A stretch of 64,000 nt of DNA from Acidobacteriota bacterium (GTDB lineage Bacteria > Acidobacteriota > Polarisedimenticolia > JACPZX01): positions 1-64,000 of the forward strand of contig JACPZX010000076.1 of assembly GCA_016195325.1 (NCBI GenBank), given 5' to 3'. The notes under the pieces were generated by a model. That model saw only the letters and a list, made by a program, of their open reading frames with translations. It was not told where the DNA came from and ran no database searches. Made by a program: the position numbers and the translations under genes. Below, in pieces: positions 40,697 to 49,128 of this stretch (its first letter is position 1; each line of letters starts with the position of its first letter).

Positions 40697-41931
40697 CGGA
40701 TCTCCACGCTTTCGCTCGCGCCGTAGTGCAGGCCGAGGATGAGGGTGAGGTATTCGCGGAGGTGGCGGGTCAGGAGGAAATTCTCGCGGACGAACCGGCG
40801 CCCCTTCCTCCCCATCGTGGCCATCAGCTCCGGGCGGCTGAGCAGGTAGCGCATCCTCAGGGCCGCTCCCTCGGGGCTGCTCACGAGGAACCCCGTGTGG
40901 TAGTTCACGACCTGGAGGGGGATGCCCCCCGTCTCCCCGCCGATCACCGCCTTCTCCTTCCACATGGCCTCGGTGACGGTCAGCCCGAACCCCTCGCGCG
41001 TCGACTTCTGGAGGACGAGCGTGGCGTGCCGCTGGAGGGCGTTGATCGCCCGGTGGGAATCGGGGGGGAGCTCGAGAACGTGGATGTCCGGGTCGTCCCC
41101 CGCCTCGGCGCGGACCTCCGAGAGAACCTCCGCTCCCTCGGGGTCGTCGTCGGCGGTTCCCCCCGCCAGCACGAGCTGGATCGGGATGTGCGGTTTCACG
41201 AGCCGGTAGGCGCGGATCACGCCGACGGGGTCCTTGAACCGATCGAACCGCGAGACCTGGAGGATCACCGGGCGCGAGGGTTCCAGATCGAAGCCGAGGG
41301 CGATCTCCTCGACGTCGCCCGCGTCGAGAGGGATGTTCTTCTCGCTCAGCGGATCGATGCTCGGCGCGATGAGGTACTGCGGGTGGGAGAGGGGCTGCGC
41401 GAACGCCGCGAGCGAGAAGACGCTGGCGTCGTAGGGACGGATGAAGCCGCGAAGGATTTTCCAGACCTGCCGGAACGGCCGGCTCACGTCGATGTGGCAC
41501 CGCCAGACCCACTTGCCGCGCCGATCCGCAAAGTGCTGCAGAAGCGCGGCGGGCTGCGGGTCGTGGATGAACACGTAGTCCGCGTCCTTCAGCCGGTCCC
41601 GCAGCGATTCGGCGTTGCGCCGGCTCACCTCCTGGTAGACGTCGAGCTGGCGCGTCGAGATCGTCACGCTGTCCCCCTGCAGGGCGTTGTGGAGGCTCTT
41701 GGTCACCGAGAAGAACTCCGGCGTCCCGTCGATCACCTCCCATCGGGCGTCGAGTCCGAGATCGGCCATCAGCGGCACCAGCCGCGCGAGGATCTCCGCG
41801 ACCCCGCCGCCGATCCGGGTGGAGTTCACGTGCACGACGGACTTGCCCCTGAGAGGCCTCGCGAGCTCACGGATCTGCTGGACGGCCTCGGGGCCGGCCG
41901 CCTCGGCGTAGTCGTCCAGGGCGACCCTCAT
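40693..41931 (-). CDS. treT: Trehalose synthase TreT (GT4, NDP-glucose + glucose)
   Basis: This 412-residue GT4 glycosyltransferase matches TreT, which links NDP-glucose to free glucose to give trehalose. Features are VHVNSTRIGGGVAEIL near the N-terminus, WRCHIDVS, LAPSIDPLSEKN-like PSIDPL, ILQVSRFDRFKDPVGVI and the EX7E motif in STREGFGLTVTEAMWKEKAVIGG. The length is usual for TreT. Having TreT and OtsAB in one operon gives two independent trehalose routes. Overlap with neighbours is 4 bp on both sides. Confidence 0.9.
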   Translation of the reverse strand: MRVALDDYAEAAGPEAVQQIRELARPLRGKSVVHVNSTRIGGGVAEILARLVPLMADLGLDARWEVIDGTPEFFSVTKSLHNALQGDSVTISTRQLDVYQEVSRRNAESLRDRLKDADYVFIHDPQPAALLQHFADRRGKWVWRCHIDVSRPFRQVWKILRGFIRPYDASVFSLAAFAQPLSHPQYLIAPSIDPLSEKNIPLDAGDVEEIALGFDLEPSRPVILQVSRFDRFKDPVGVIRAYRLVKPHIPIQLVLAGGTADDDPEGAEVLSEVRAEAGDDPDIHVLELPPDSHRAINALQRHATLVLQKSTREGFGLTVTEAMWKEKAVIGGETGGIPLQVVNYHTGFLVSSPEGAALRMRYLLSRPELMATMGRKGRRFVRENFLLTRHLREYLTLILGLHYGASESVEIR

Positions 41932-42617
41932 GGCACTCTCGCCCCCGCCCTGGCGCCCGCGAGCGCCGCGGCGATGCGATCGCGCAGCTCGCCGAGCGAC
42001 CAGAGCTCGTAGTCGACCGCCGCGAGGCGCTCGCGCTCGTGGGCGCACTCATCCCCCCAGCCGGCCAGCCATGCGGAAAAATCGTCCACCCGCCCCGGCT
42101 GGCGCCGGCGCGCCTCGATGAAGTGATGGAAGATGCTCCCGGTGGAGAGCCTCGGGATCATGGCGGTGAGCTCGGACGGAGTGGTGGCGCGCGCCCGCGT
42201 GTCGAGGATCACGAACTGGGATTTGAGGAAGTAGAACTCGTGGCCGCGGGCCGCCTGGGGAACTTCGCCCGCCTCCGCCAGTCGGTCCTCCACGACGTCG
42301 ATGGTTTGGTGCCGGAGCTGCTCGAGGTCCGGGTAGTCCATCGGGTCGATCACTCCCAGTCGCTCGGCCAGAGCGGCGTCGTGGAGCTGTCGACGCGCCC
42401 AGACGGCGAAGTCGTTCCGGTACTCCGGGTCGTCGAACGCCGGCCTCAGGAGCGCGTCGTGGAAGTGGTGGGAGATGCTCTGCGCGGGAACGCTCGCGAG
42501 ATGATCGCGAAGCTCGCGCAGGTTCTGCGCGCTCCGGCCGAGCGAGAGGATCGTCAGCGCACAGTCCATGACCTGAAGGGGCGCGGGGACGGTGAGCCGG
42601 CGGGCTGTTGCATCCAT
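41928..42617 (-). CDS. DUF5752-family protein
   Basis: This 229-residue alpha-helical protein contains a duplicated pattern: SLGRSAQNLRELRDHLASVPAQSISHHFHDALL in the N-terminal half and TPSELTAMIPRLSTGSIFHHFIEARRR in the second. Each half carries an HHF motif, as in DUF5752. I know this family mainly as the gene leading trehalose synthase (treT) operons; its role is not established. The start at 42,617 follows GGAGGG; an open frame extends to 42,671. It is the first gene of the four-gene operon and overlaps treT by 4 bp. Confidence 0.8.
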   Translation of the reverse strand: MDATARRLTVPAPLQVMDCALTILSLGRSAQNLRELRDHLASVPAQSISHHFHDALLRPAFDDPEYRNDFAVWARRQLHDAALAERLGVIDPMDYPDLEQLRHQTIDVVEDRLAEAGEVPQAARGHEFYFLKSQFVILDTRARATTPSELTAMIPRLSTGSIFHHFIEARRRQPGRVDDFSAWLAGWGDECAHERERLAAVDYELWSLGELRDRIAAALAGARAGARVP

Positions 42618-42934
42618 ACCTCGTCCCTCCGCGTGCGCAGATGGGAGCCCGCCGCACCGGAAGCGTCCCACGCGGGCCCGCAGTGGCTGAGGCGATCTGA
42701 ACCCCGGAAAACGTTCTGGTTTCTCCCAAGCAACAGCCGTTCCACGACGAGCCAGTCGGCAAGAAGTTCGTTCGAGTCAGCGATCTATGCCGGAATTCGC
42801 GAGGTCGCGGCTCTCCGGATCGTCGGACCGGATTCCTGAAAGCCCGGACATTGTGACGCAGAAACCAGACGCAGCCGTTCGGGACTTCACGCTAGAATGG
42901 CCGAGCCCGCGTTCCCGAGAAGCCGGAGGTTTCG
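42618..42934. other. Divergent intergenic region between trehalose operon and phosphoketolase
   Basis: These 317 bp hold no convincing gene. TAGAAT at 42,893-42,898 may be the -10 for the phosphoketolase gene (no clear -35). A perfect 10-bp inverted repeat, TCTGGTTTCT (42,715-42,724) and AGAAACCAGA (42,860-42,869), spans 135 bp and could mark a pair of operator half-sites or be chance. Confidence 0.35.
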
Positions 42935-45286
42935 ATGAGCCCGATCGACCGCTACCGCCGCGCGGCGAACTACCTCGCCGCGGCGCAGATCTATCTCCAG
43001 GCCAATCCGCTTCTCGAGGAGCCGCTGCGCCCCGAGCACATCAAGCCGCGCCTTCTCGGGCACTGGGGGACGAGCCCGGGGATCAACTTCGTCTACGCGC
43101 ACCTGAACCGCCTCATCCTCGAGACGGACGCGAGCGTCCTCCTGGTGACCGGACCCGGGCACGGGGCGGCGGCCAACCTCGCGAACATGTACCTCGAGGG
43201 GACCCTGGCCGAGTACTTCCCCGAGCTGACGCACGGTCGCGAGGGGCTCGCCCGCTTCCTGTCGTGGTTCTCGTGGCCCGATCGCTTCGCGAGCCATCTC
43301 AATCCCGGGCTCCCGGGGGTCATCCACGAGGGAGGCGAGCTGGGCTACGCCCTCGCCACCGCCTTCGGCGCGGCCCTCGACAACCCCGACCTCCTCGTCG
43401 CCTGCATCGTGGGCGACGGTGAGGCGGAGACGGGGCCGACCGCGACGGCCTGGCACGCCGCGAAGTTCGTGAACGCCGCGACGGACGGCGCGGTCCTCCC
43501 CATCCTCCACGTGAACGGGTTCAAGATCTCGTCGCCGACGATCTTCGGCACGATGGACGACGGGGAGCTGACCGCGCTTTTCACCGGCTACGGCTACTCG
43601 GTCCACATCGTCGACCTCGCGAAGGAGGGGGAGGCGATCGACGCGGCGATGGCGGCGGCGGTCGCCACCGCGCACGGCGAGATCCGCTCCCTCCAGAAGT
43701 CGGCGCGCGCCGGGCGCCCCGCCGATCGGCCGCGCTGGCCGATGATCGTCCTCCGGACGCCGAAGGGATGGACGGGGCCGAAGGAGATCGAAGGCAAGGT
43801 GGTCGAAGGGTGCTTCCGCGCCCACCAGGTTCCCGGGATCGAGCTCAAGACCAAGCCGGCGCAGCTCGCCGCGGTGGAGAAGTGGCTCCGTTCCTACAAG
43901 CCCGCCGAGCTCTTCGACGCCGCCGGGCGGCCGGCGGCCGACATCCTGGCCCTCTGCCCGCGGGGCGACCGACGCATCGCGCAGAACCCGCACGCGTTCG
44001 GCGGGAAGATCCGAAAGCCGTTGCACCTTCCCGCGCTCGAACAGCGCGCCCTGCGCCTCGAGAGTCGCGGCGCGGCGCGCGCCGGATCGATGGGCGAGCT
44101 GGGGAAGTACCTCAAGGAGGTCGTCACCCTCAACGCCGCCGAGCGCAACTTCCGCATCGTCTGCCCCGACGAGCTCGAGTCGAACCGCCTCGGCGCCGTC
44201 CTCGACGTCACGGAGCGCCAGTACGCGTGGCCGGTGCCGTCGTCGGCCGAGCACGTCGCGAGGGACGGCCGCGTCCTCGAGATCCTCAGCGAGCACACCT
44301 GCCAGGGGTGGCTCCAGGGGTACCTCCTCACGGGGCGGCACGGCGTCTTCCCCTGTTACGAGGCCTTCCTGCCGATCGTGGACGGGATGATGAACCAGTA
44401 CGCGAAGTTCCTGAAGACTTCTCTCGAAGCCCCGTGGCGCCTCCCGGTCTCCTCTCTCAACTACCTCCTCACCTCCGAGAGCTGGCGGCAGGATCACAAC
44501 GGCTACTCGCACCAGGGGCCGGGGTTCATCAACAACCTGATGACCAAGAAGGGGCACACGTACCGCATCTACCTCCCCCCCGACGCGAACTGCCTCCTGT
44601 CCACGGCCGATCACTGTCTCCGGAGCACGAACTACATCAATTTGATCATCGCCGGGAAGCAGCCGATGCCGCAGTGGCTGTCGATGGACGAGGCGATCGA
44701 GCACTGCCGCGTCGGCGCGTCGGTCTGGCGCTGGGCCGGCACGCACGACGGCGAGGATCCGCAGATCGTCCTCGCGGGGTGCGGCGACAACCTCACTCTC
44801 GAGGTGATGGCGGCGGCGCAGATGCTCCGTGAGTCCGTCCCGGAGTGGCGCGTCCGCGTCGTCAACGTCACGGATCTCATGACGCTCGGCATCCCGCAGA
44901 AGTACCCGCACGGCCTCGACGAGGGGCGGTTCGAGCGCCTCTTCCCGCCGGCCGTCCCCGTCGTCTTCAACTTCCACGGCTACACCGCCGCGATCAAGCA
45001 GCTTCTCTTCGAGCGCCCGGGAAACGAACGGTTCGACATCAACGGCTACCGCGAGGAGGGGACGACGACCACCCCCTTCGACATGCAGGTGCGGAACCGC
45101 ACGAGCCGGTTCCACCTCGTCACCCAGGCGGCGCAGACGATGGCGGCGCGCCACCCCGGCGTCGGGGCGCGCGCCGAGGAGCTGGTCCGCGCGTGCGAGA
45201 AGTCGCTGGCGGATCACCGCGCCTACATCTGCGAGCGCGGCGAGGACCCGGCGGAGATCACGAAGTGGGAGTGGAGCGGGAGGTGA
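42935..45286 (+). CDS. xfp: Phosphoketolase (xylulose-5-phosphate/fructose-6-phosphate)
   Basis: This 783-residue thiamine-diphosphate enzyme cleaves xylulose-5-P and/or fructose-6-P with phosphate to acetyl-P. Diagnostic segments are RPEHIKPRLLGHWGTSPGINF, VTGPGHGAAANLANMYLEGT, VIHEGGELGYALATAFGAA, the TPP motif VGDGEAETGPTATAWHAAKF, HVNGFKISSPTI and, in the C-terminal half, RQDHNGYSHQGPGFI. The length is normal. GGAGG precedes the ATG. It is divergent from the trehalose operon. No acetate kinase or phosphotransacetylase gene is nearby. Confidence 0.97.
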   Translation: MSPIDRYRRAANYLAAAQIYLQANPLLEEPLRPEHIKPRLLGHWGTSPGINFVYAHLNRLILETDASVLLVTGPGHGAAANLANMYLEGTLAEYFPELTHGREGLARFLSWFSWPDRFASHLNPGLPGVIHEGGELGYALATAFGAALDNPDLLVACIVGDGEAETGPTATAWHAAKFVNAATDGAVLPILHVNGFKISSPTIFGTMDDGELTALFTGYGYSVHIVDLAKEGEAIDAAMAAAVATAHGEIRSLQKSARAGRPADRPRWPMIVLRTPKGWTGPKEIEGKVVEGCFRAHQVPGIELKTKPAQLAAVEKWLRSYKPAELFDAAGRPAADILALCPRGDRRIAQNPHAFGGKIRKPLHLPALEQRALRLESRGAARAGSMGELGKYLKEVVTLNAAERNFRIVCPDELESNRLGAVLDVTERQYAWPVPSSAEHVARDGRVLEILSEHTCQGWLQGYLLTGRHGVFPCYEAFLPIVDGMMNQYAKFLKTSLEAPWRLPVSSLNYLLTSESWRQDHNGYSHQGPGFINNLMTKKGHTYRIYLPPDANCLLSTADHCLRSTNYINLIIAGKQPMPQWLSMDEAIEHCRVGASVWRWAGTHDGEDPQIVLAGCGDNLTLEVMAAAQMLRESVPEWRVRVVNVTDLMTLGIPQKYPHGLDEGRFERLFPPAVPVVFNFHGYTAAIKQLLFERPGNERFDINGYREEGTTTTPFDMQVRNRTSRFHLVTQAAQTMAARHPGVGARAEELVRACEKSLADHRAYICERGEDPAEITKWEWSGR

Positions 45287-45326
45287 CGGCCTACTTCGCG
45301 CGAAGGCTGGCGAAAGGAGCTGTTGA

Positions 45327-45566
45327 ATGGAAGCGCCCCTGACCGTCGAGTACGACAAGGTCGGTGACATCCTTTACATTAACAAGTGTTCCCCCTACGC
45401 CGAGCAGGAGTCGGACGAGCTCGAGTACGGCGTCGTCGCGCGCCTGAACCCGACGTCGAGGGACGTCGAAAACCTCGAGATACTCTTCTTCTCCCGCAGA
45501 ATCGCGAATGGGGAGACGCTTCGTCTCCCCGTGCTCGCTGATTTCCATCTCCCGCACACTGCCTGA
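45327..45566 (+). CDS. DUF2283 family small protein
   Basis: This 79-residue protein matches the DUF2283 pattern: VEYDKVGDILYINKC near the N-terminus, then ELEYGVVARLNPTSRDVENLEILFFSRR. Members are small beta-rich proteins commonly found beside toxin-like genes. It starts 41 bp after the phosphoketolase stop with AAAGGAG upstream. The next two ORFs follow closely and may form a small operon with it. Confidence 0.75.
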   Translation: MEAPLTVEYDKVGDILYINKCSPYAEQESDELEYGVVARLNPTSRDVENLEILFFSRRIANGETLRLPVLADFHLPHTA

Positions 45567-45575
45567 GGGGACGTC

Positions 45576-45708
45576 ATGGAGCTTTCCAGTGAGCAGTACC
45601 AGGCGTGGATGGAACAGAGGCGACGACGCAGCGCGTGAGAGGCTGCGCCGCGTGTTCGAGCGGGCAAGGAGAAGATCCATGGGTCGCGCCGAAGAGAATC
45701 CAAGGTGA
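45576..45708 (+). pseudogene. Probable frameshifted small ORF
   Basis: An ATG at 45,576 opens MELSSEQYQAWMEQ, then a stop appears at 45,636. Changing frame after MEQR gives a continuous charged helix, GDDAARERLRRVFERAR and so on, that ends at a TGA (45,706-45,708) overlapping the next GTG start as GTGA. That overlap is the normal spacing of a coupled gene pair, so one intact ORF probably existed. No family is recognised. Confidence 0.4.
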
Positions 45709-45923
45709 TAGAGAGTTACGTCGTCTGCGTGAGCAACGCGGGATTCAAGACCGCGCTTGTGGTCCGAAAGGTGTACCGCGCTCTCAGCGACGCCGAGGCG
45801 GGGAAGCGCGGTCTCATCCGGGTCGTCGACGAGTCGGGGGAGGACTACTTGTTTCCCGCGACCCTGTTCGTGCCCATCGATCTACCGAAAGAAGCTGCGA
45901 GGGCCTTCTCGGCGGCGTCATAG
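45705..45923 (+). CDS. Small hypothetical protein (72 aa)
   Basis: No family name is recognised. The ORF starts GTG at 45,705 and encodes a beta-rich 72-residue protein (VVCVSNAGFKTALVVRKVY; RVVDESGEDYLFPATLFVPIDLP). Proteins of this size with a SGEDYLFP segment look like stand-alone regulatory or antitoxin-like units, but that is only an impression. It is translationally coupled (GTGA) to the frameshifted ORF upstream and lies 69 bp before the DGR target gene. Confidence 0.55.
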   Translation: MIESYVVCVSNAGFKTALVVRKVYRALSDAEAGKRGLIRVVDESGEDYLFPATLFVPIDLPKEAARAFSAAS

Positions 45924-45992
45924 GCGCTTCCCGCACGGATGCGGAATTGCAACGCTCGTCTGTCAACGTGTCGGTAAGATAGACTCCCGCGC

Positions 45993-48644
45993 ATGCTGAG
46001 CTGCCCCGCGTGCGGCCTCGCCGACAGAGCCGAGGCGGGTCCGTGCCCCCGCTGCGGCGCGCCGCCGCGCCGGCCCGCCGAGGATCGAACGACGGTCCCG
46101 TTGGTTCTCCCGCCCGAGATCGGTCCCGGCTACCTGCTCCACGGCAACTACCGCATCGTGAAGGAGCTGGGGAAAGGGGGCTTCGGGCGCGTCTTCCTGG
46201 CGCGCGACCAGGGGCTCGAGCGCGACGTCGCCGTCAAGTTCCTCACGCTGGAAAGAGTCGCTCCCACGGAAATCCCCGCCATCAAGGAGCGCTTCCGCCG
46301 CGAGGCGCAGGCCCTCGCCCGCTACAGCGCGAGGACTCGCCACGTCGTGAGCGTGGCGCTCGTGGGAGACGTCGCGGGCCTCCCCTTCTTCGTGATGGAG
46401 TGCCTGTCCGAGGGGACGCTCCACGATCGGATCAACCAGCGCGGGCTGCTCCCGCCCCTCGAAGCGGCGTCGCTCGTGGCGGACGTCGCGGCGGCGCTCG
46501 GGTTCGTCCACGCGGACGGATCGATTCACCGCGACATCAAGCCGGCGAACATCTTCGTGCGCGCGGGGCAGGCGGTCCTGGGCGATTTCGGCATCGCCAA
46601 GATCGCCGACATGCCCGCGCTGACGACGAGCAACCCGCCGCTGACGCCGCAGTACGCGGCCCCCGAGGTCATCAAGTTCGAGGCGAGCGATCATCGCGCC
46701 GATCTCTTCTCCCTGGGCTGCGTCCTCCACGAGTGCCTGACGGGAAGCCTCCTCTTCGACGGCGACAGCTACAGGGAGGTGGCGGGGAAGATCGGCGAGG
46801 CGCGCGAGGTCGATCTCTCGCCTCTTCAGTACACCGTCCCCCTGCCTCTCATCGACGTGCTCCGACGGTCGCTGGCCAAGAAGGCGGCCGAGCGCTACCC
46901 CACGGCCGCCGCGATGGAGAAGGATCTCCGCGAGATCGTGCAGCGCCGGTCCGGGTCGGACGTGAAGCCCGCAAAGCCCATTGGGGCGACCGTTCCCATC
47001 GCCACGGCGCCGCCGGTCCCGGAGAAGCTCTCGGGCGACAGAACGCTCGTGGATCCTCGGTTGAAGATGCCTGGCGGGACCAGGGTGGAAGCCGGTCCGA
47101 CTCGACGTGTGTGGGATCCGATCGTCGAGCCGCCCCCTTCCCGCAAGGGTCGGTGGATCGCGGGCGCCCTGATCGCGGCGATTGGCGCCGGCGTTCTCCT
47201 CTGGTTGGCGTTGCGCCCGGAGACACATCCATCGGCTCTCACGGGAACAGACAAGGTCGCGGGCACGGTCACCGCTCCGTCGTCGGGCAGGGCTGAGCCG
47301 GCGAAGGTCGAGGAGCCTCCGCCTCCGAAGACCGAACCCGCGCCGAGTTCGCATCAAGGGCAAGCCGCCGCGCCGGCTCCGGCGAAGCCGGCCGTCGAGA
47401 CCACGGGGTCGCTTGCGATCGAAAGCGTTCCGCCCGGGGCCGCAATCGACGTGGACAGGGAGTGGCGGGGTTCGGCGCCCAAGACGATCCCGGATCTCAG
47501 CGTCGGCTCCCACGTCGTCAAGGGTGAGCTGCGGCATTACCAGACGGCGGAGCAGAGCGCACGGATCGATGCGGGGAAGACGACGCGCGTCACCCTGACG
47601 CTCGTGCCGTCGCCGGGTCGTCTGTCGGTGACGTCGAACCCTTCAGGTGCGGCGGTCAGCATCGACGGGAATCCCGTGCCCGGGGGAACGACTCCGTGGA
47701 CGGGTTCGGTCGCGCCGGGCGTCAACCATGACGTCGTCATCAGCAAGAAGGGGTTCGTGCCGGAGAAGCGCTCGGCGCGCGTGGAATCCGACGGGGAGCA
47801 GCCCGTGAGCGCTGAGCTTCGCAGTGAAGTCGTTGAGCCTGCTTTGCGCATCACCGGCGCCGACGGGGCGGCGATGGTCCTCGTGCCTGCGGGGGAGTTC
47901 CTGATGGGGAGCGGCTCGTCGGACGGTCAGGCCGAAGCCGATGAGCGGCCGCAGCATCGCGTCACGTTGAACGCCTTCTACATCGACAGGTACGAGGTCA
48001 CGAACGGGCAGTACGCGACCTTCTTGAAGTCGGCGCGCAGCCACACCGCGTGCGATCCGAACGAAACTCGCGGCAAGGACCACACGCCCGACGCAGCGAC
48101 ATGGAACAACGCGGAATGGAACGGAACTCGACAGCCCGTTGTCAACGTCGACTGGTACGACGCGGCGGCGTACTGCGGTTCGGTCGGCAAGCGACTGCCC
48201 ACGGAGGCAGAGTGGGAGAAGGCGGCGAGGGGGACGGATGGGAGGATCTATCCGTGGGGGAACGACGCGCCGGGGGCGTTCCCGCAGGGAAACTTCGCCG
48301 ACGAGTCTGCGAAGAGGAAGCACTCCGATTGGACGATCGTGAGCGGCTACGATGACGGATTCGCGGAGACCGCCCCCGTGGGGTCGTTCCCGCGAGGTGC
48401 GAGTCCCTACGGCGCCGAGGACATGGCGGGTAACGTCTGGGAGTGGGTGAGAGACTGGTATGATGCGGGGTACTACGCCAAGAGTCCGAGTCCGATGGGG
48501 CCTTCGGGCGGTACATCTCGCGTCCTTCGGGGCGGCTCCTGGAGCAACGTTCCGAGGTACCTCCGGTCGGCGTACCGCAACTCCATCGACCCGGCGTACC
48601 GCTACTTCTACATCGGGTTCCGTTGCGCCCAGGACCAGAAATAG
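45993..48644 (+). CDS. DGR target: zinc-ribbon Ser/Thr kinase with PEGA domains and FGE-sulfatase (variable C-type lectin) domain
   Basis: This is an 883-residue protein. Residues 1-25 form a zinc ribbon (CPACG, CPRCG). Residues about 50-320 are a kinase with intact sites: GKGGFGRVF, VAVKF, HRDIKPANIF, GDFGIAK and APEV. One membrane helix lies at about 390-408, followed by a Pro-rich linker. Two PEGA domains start TGSLAIESVPPGA and PGRLSVTSNPSGA. The FGE-sulfatase domain (about 620-880) has VPAGEFLMGS, VNVDWYDAAAYC, RLPTEAEWEKAARG and GNVWEWVRDWY. The last 40 residues (from 844, VLRGGSW) are the DGR variable repeat. The kinase should be cytoplasmic and the variable lectin fold outside. Avd and reverse transcriptase genes follow. 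Confidence 0.95.
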   Translation: MLSCPACGLADRAEAGPCPRCGAPPRRPAEDRTTVPLVLPPEIGPGYLLHGNYRIVKELGKGGFGRVFLARDQGLERDVAVKFLTLERVAPTEIPAIKERFRREAQALARYSARTRHVVSVALVGDVAGLPFFVMECLSEGTLHDRINQRGLLPPLEAASLVADVAAALGFVHADGSIHRDIKPANIFVRAGQAVLGDFGIAKIADMPALTTSNPPLTPQYAAPEVIKFEASDHRADLFSLGCVLHECLTGSLLFDGDSYREVAGKIGEAREVDLSPLQYTVPLPLIDVLRRSLAKKAAERYPTAAAMEKDLREIVQRRSGSDVKPAKPIGATVPIATAPPVPEKLSGDRTLVDPRLKMPGGTRVEAGPTRRVWDPIVEPPPSRKGRWIAGALIAAIGAGVLLWLALRPETHPSALTGTDKVAGTVTAPSSGRAEPAKVEEPPPPKTEPAPSSHQGQAAAPAPAKPAVETTGSLAIESVPPGAAIDVDREWRGSAPKTIPDLSVGSHVVKGELRHYQTAEQSARIDAGKTTRVTLTLVPSPGRLSVTSNPSGAAVSIDGNPVPGGTTPWTGSVAPGVNHDVVISKKGFVPEKRSARVESDGEQPVSAELRSEVVEPALRITGADGAAMVLVPAGEFLMGSGSSDGQAEADERPQHRVTLNAFYIDRYEVTNGQYATFLKSARSHTACDPNETRGKDHTPDAATWNNAEWNGTRQPVVNVDWYDAAAYCGSVGKRLPTEAEWEKAARGTDGRIYPWGNDAPGAFPQGNFADESAKRKHSDWTIVSGYDDGFAETAPVGSFPRGASPYGAEDMAGNVWEWVRDWYDAGYYAKSPSPMGPSGGTSRVLRGGSWSNVPRYLRSAYRNSIDPAYRYFYIGFRCAQDQK
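48516..48632 (+). repeat. DGR variable repeat (VR)
   Basis: These 117 bp align without gaps to the template repeat at 50,195-50,311. 101 positions match, and all 16 mismatches fall where the template has A (11 to T, 3 to G and, in the first bases, T, T and C included). The last 23 bases (48,610-48,632, through GTTGCGCCCAG) are identical and would hold the IMH (initiation of mutagenic homology). The VR ends 12 bases before the stop codon of the target gene. Confidence 0.93.
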
Positions 48645-48647
48645 CCC

Positions 48648-48686
48648 TTGATCCTTGACTCTTGATCCCTTGATCTGAGCAGGTCA
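48648..48686. repeat. TTGATCC-like short repeats and hairpin after the VR
   Basis: Four near-copies of TTGATCC (TTGATCC, TTGACTC, TTGATCCC, TTGATCT) follow the target stop. TGATCT (48,671-48,676) and AGGTCA (48,681-48,686) can pair with one wobble around the loop GAGC. DGR targets often have a short hairpin just downstream of the IMH; whether this is one is unproven. Confidence 0.35.
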
Positions 48687-48687
48687 G

Positions 48688-49128
48688 GTGAATGCAGGGA
48701 TGGACGAGAAGCCGAGCCTGAATCCGAGTCCCTCCGGCCCCGCGCCAGCGGGGCCGCCGCGCGCTTCGGCAAGCGCAATCAACCATCCCGAAGCCGCACC
48801 CGTCGTCGGCAAGGCTTACGACCTCGTGCTCTGGCTCGTCCCGGTCATCGACCGCCTCCCTCGCGCGCGCCGATTCACCCTCGGTGAGCGTCTCGAGTCC
48901 TCGGCCCTCGAGCTCCTCGAATCCCTCACCGAAGCGGCCTATCGGAAGGACAAGCTCGACGCCCTCGCGCGCGCCAGCCGTTCTCTGCAGCGCTTGCGCC
49001 TTCTCGTCAGGCTCTCCAAGGATCTGGAAGCACTCGATCTGCGACGCTACGCCCACGCCTCGGAGCGCATCGACGAGGTGGGACGGATGATCGGAGGATG
49101 GTCGAAGTCGCGAAAGGGTCCGGCATGA
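48688..49128 (+). CDS. avd: Avd-like DGR accessory protein (four-helix bundle)
   Basis: This is a 146-residue protein (142 if started at ATG 48,700). After a disordered N-terminus (Pro/Ser/Ala-rich, about 1-35) it is all helical with basic residues: KAYDLVLWLVPVIDRLPRARRFTLGERLESSALELLESL, then LDALARASRSLQRLRLLVRLSKDLEAL. This is the pattern of the four-helix-bundle Avd/S23-like family that binds the DGR reverse transcriptase and template RNA. The PRARRFTLGERL segment is especially typical. It sits between the target and the reverse transcriptase, overlapping the latter by 4 bp (ATGA). Confidence 0.88.
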   Translation: MNAGMDEKPSLNPSPSGPAPAGPPRASASAINHPEAAPVVGKAYDLVLWLVPVIDRLPRARRFTLGERLESSALELLESLTEAAYRKDKLDALARASRSLQRLRLLVRLSKDLEALDLRRYAHASERIDEVGRMIGGWSKSRKGPA

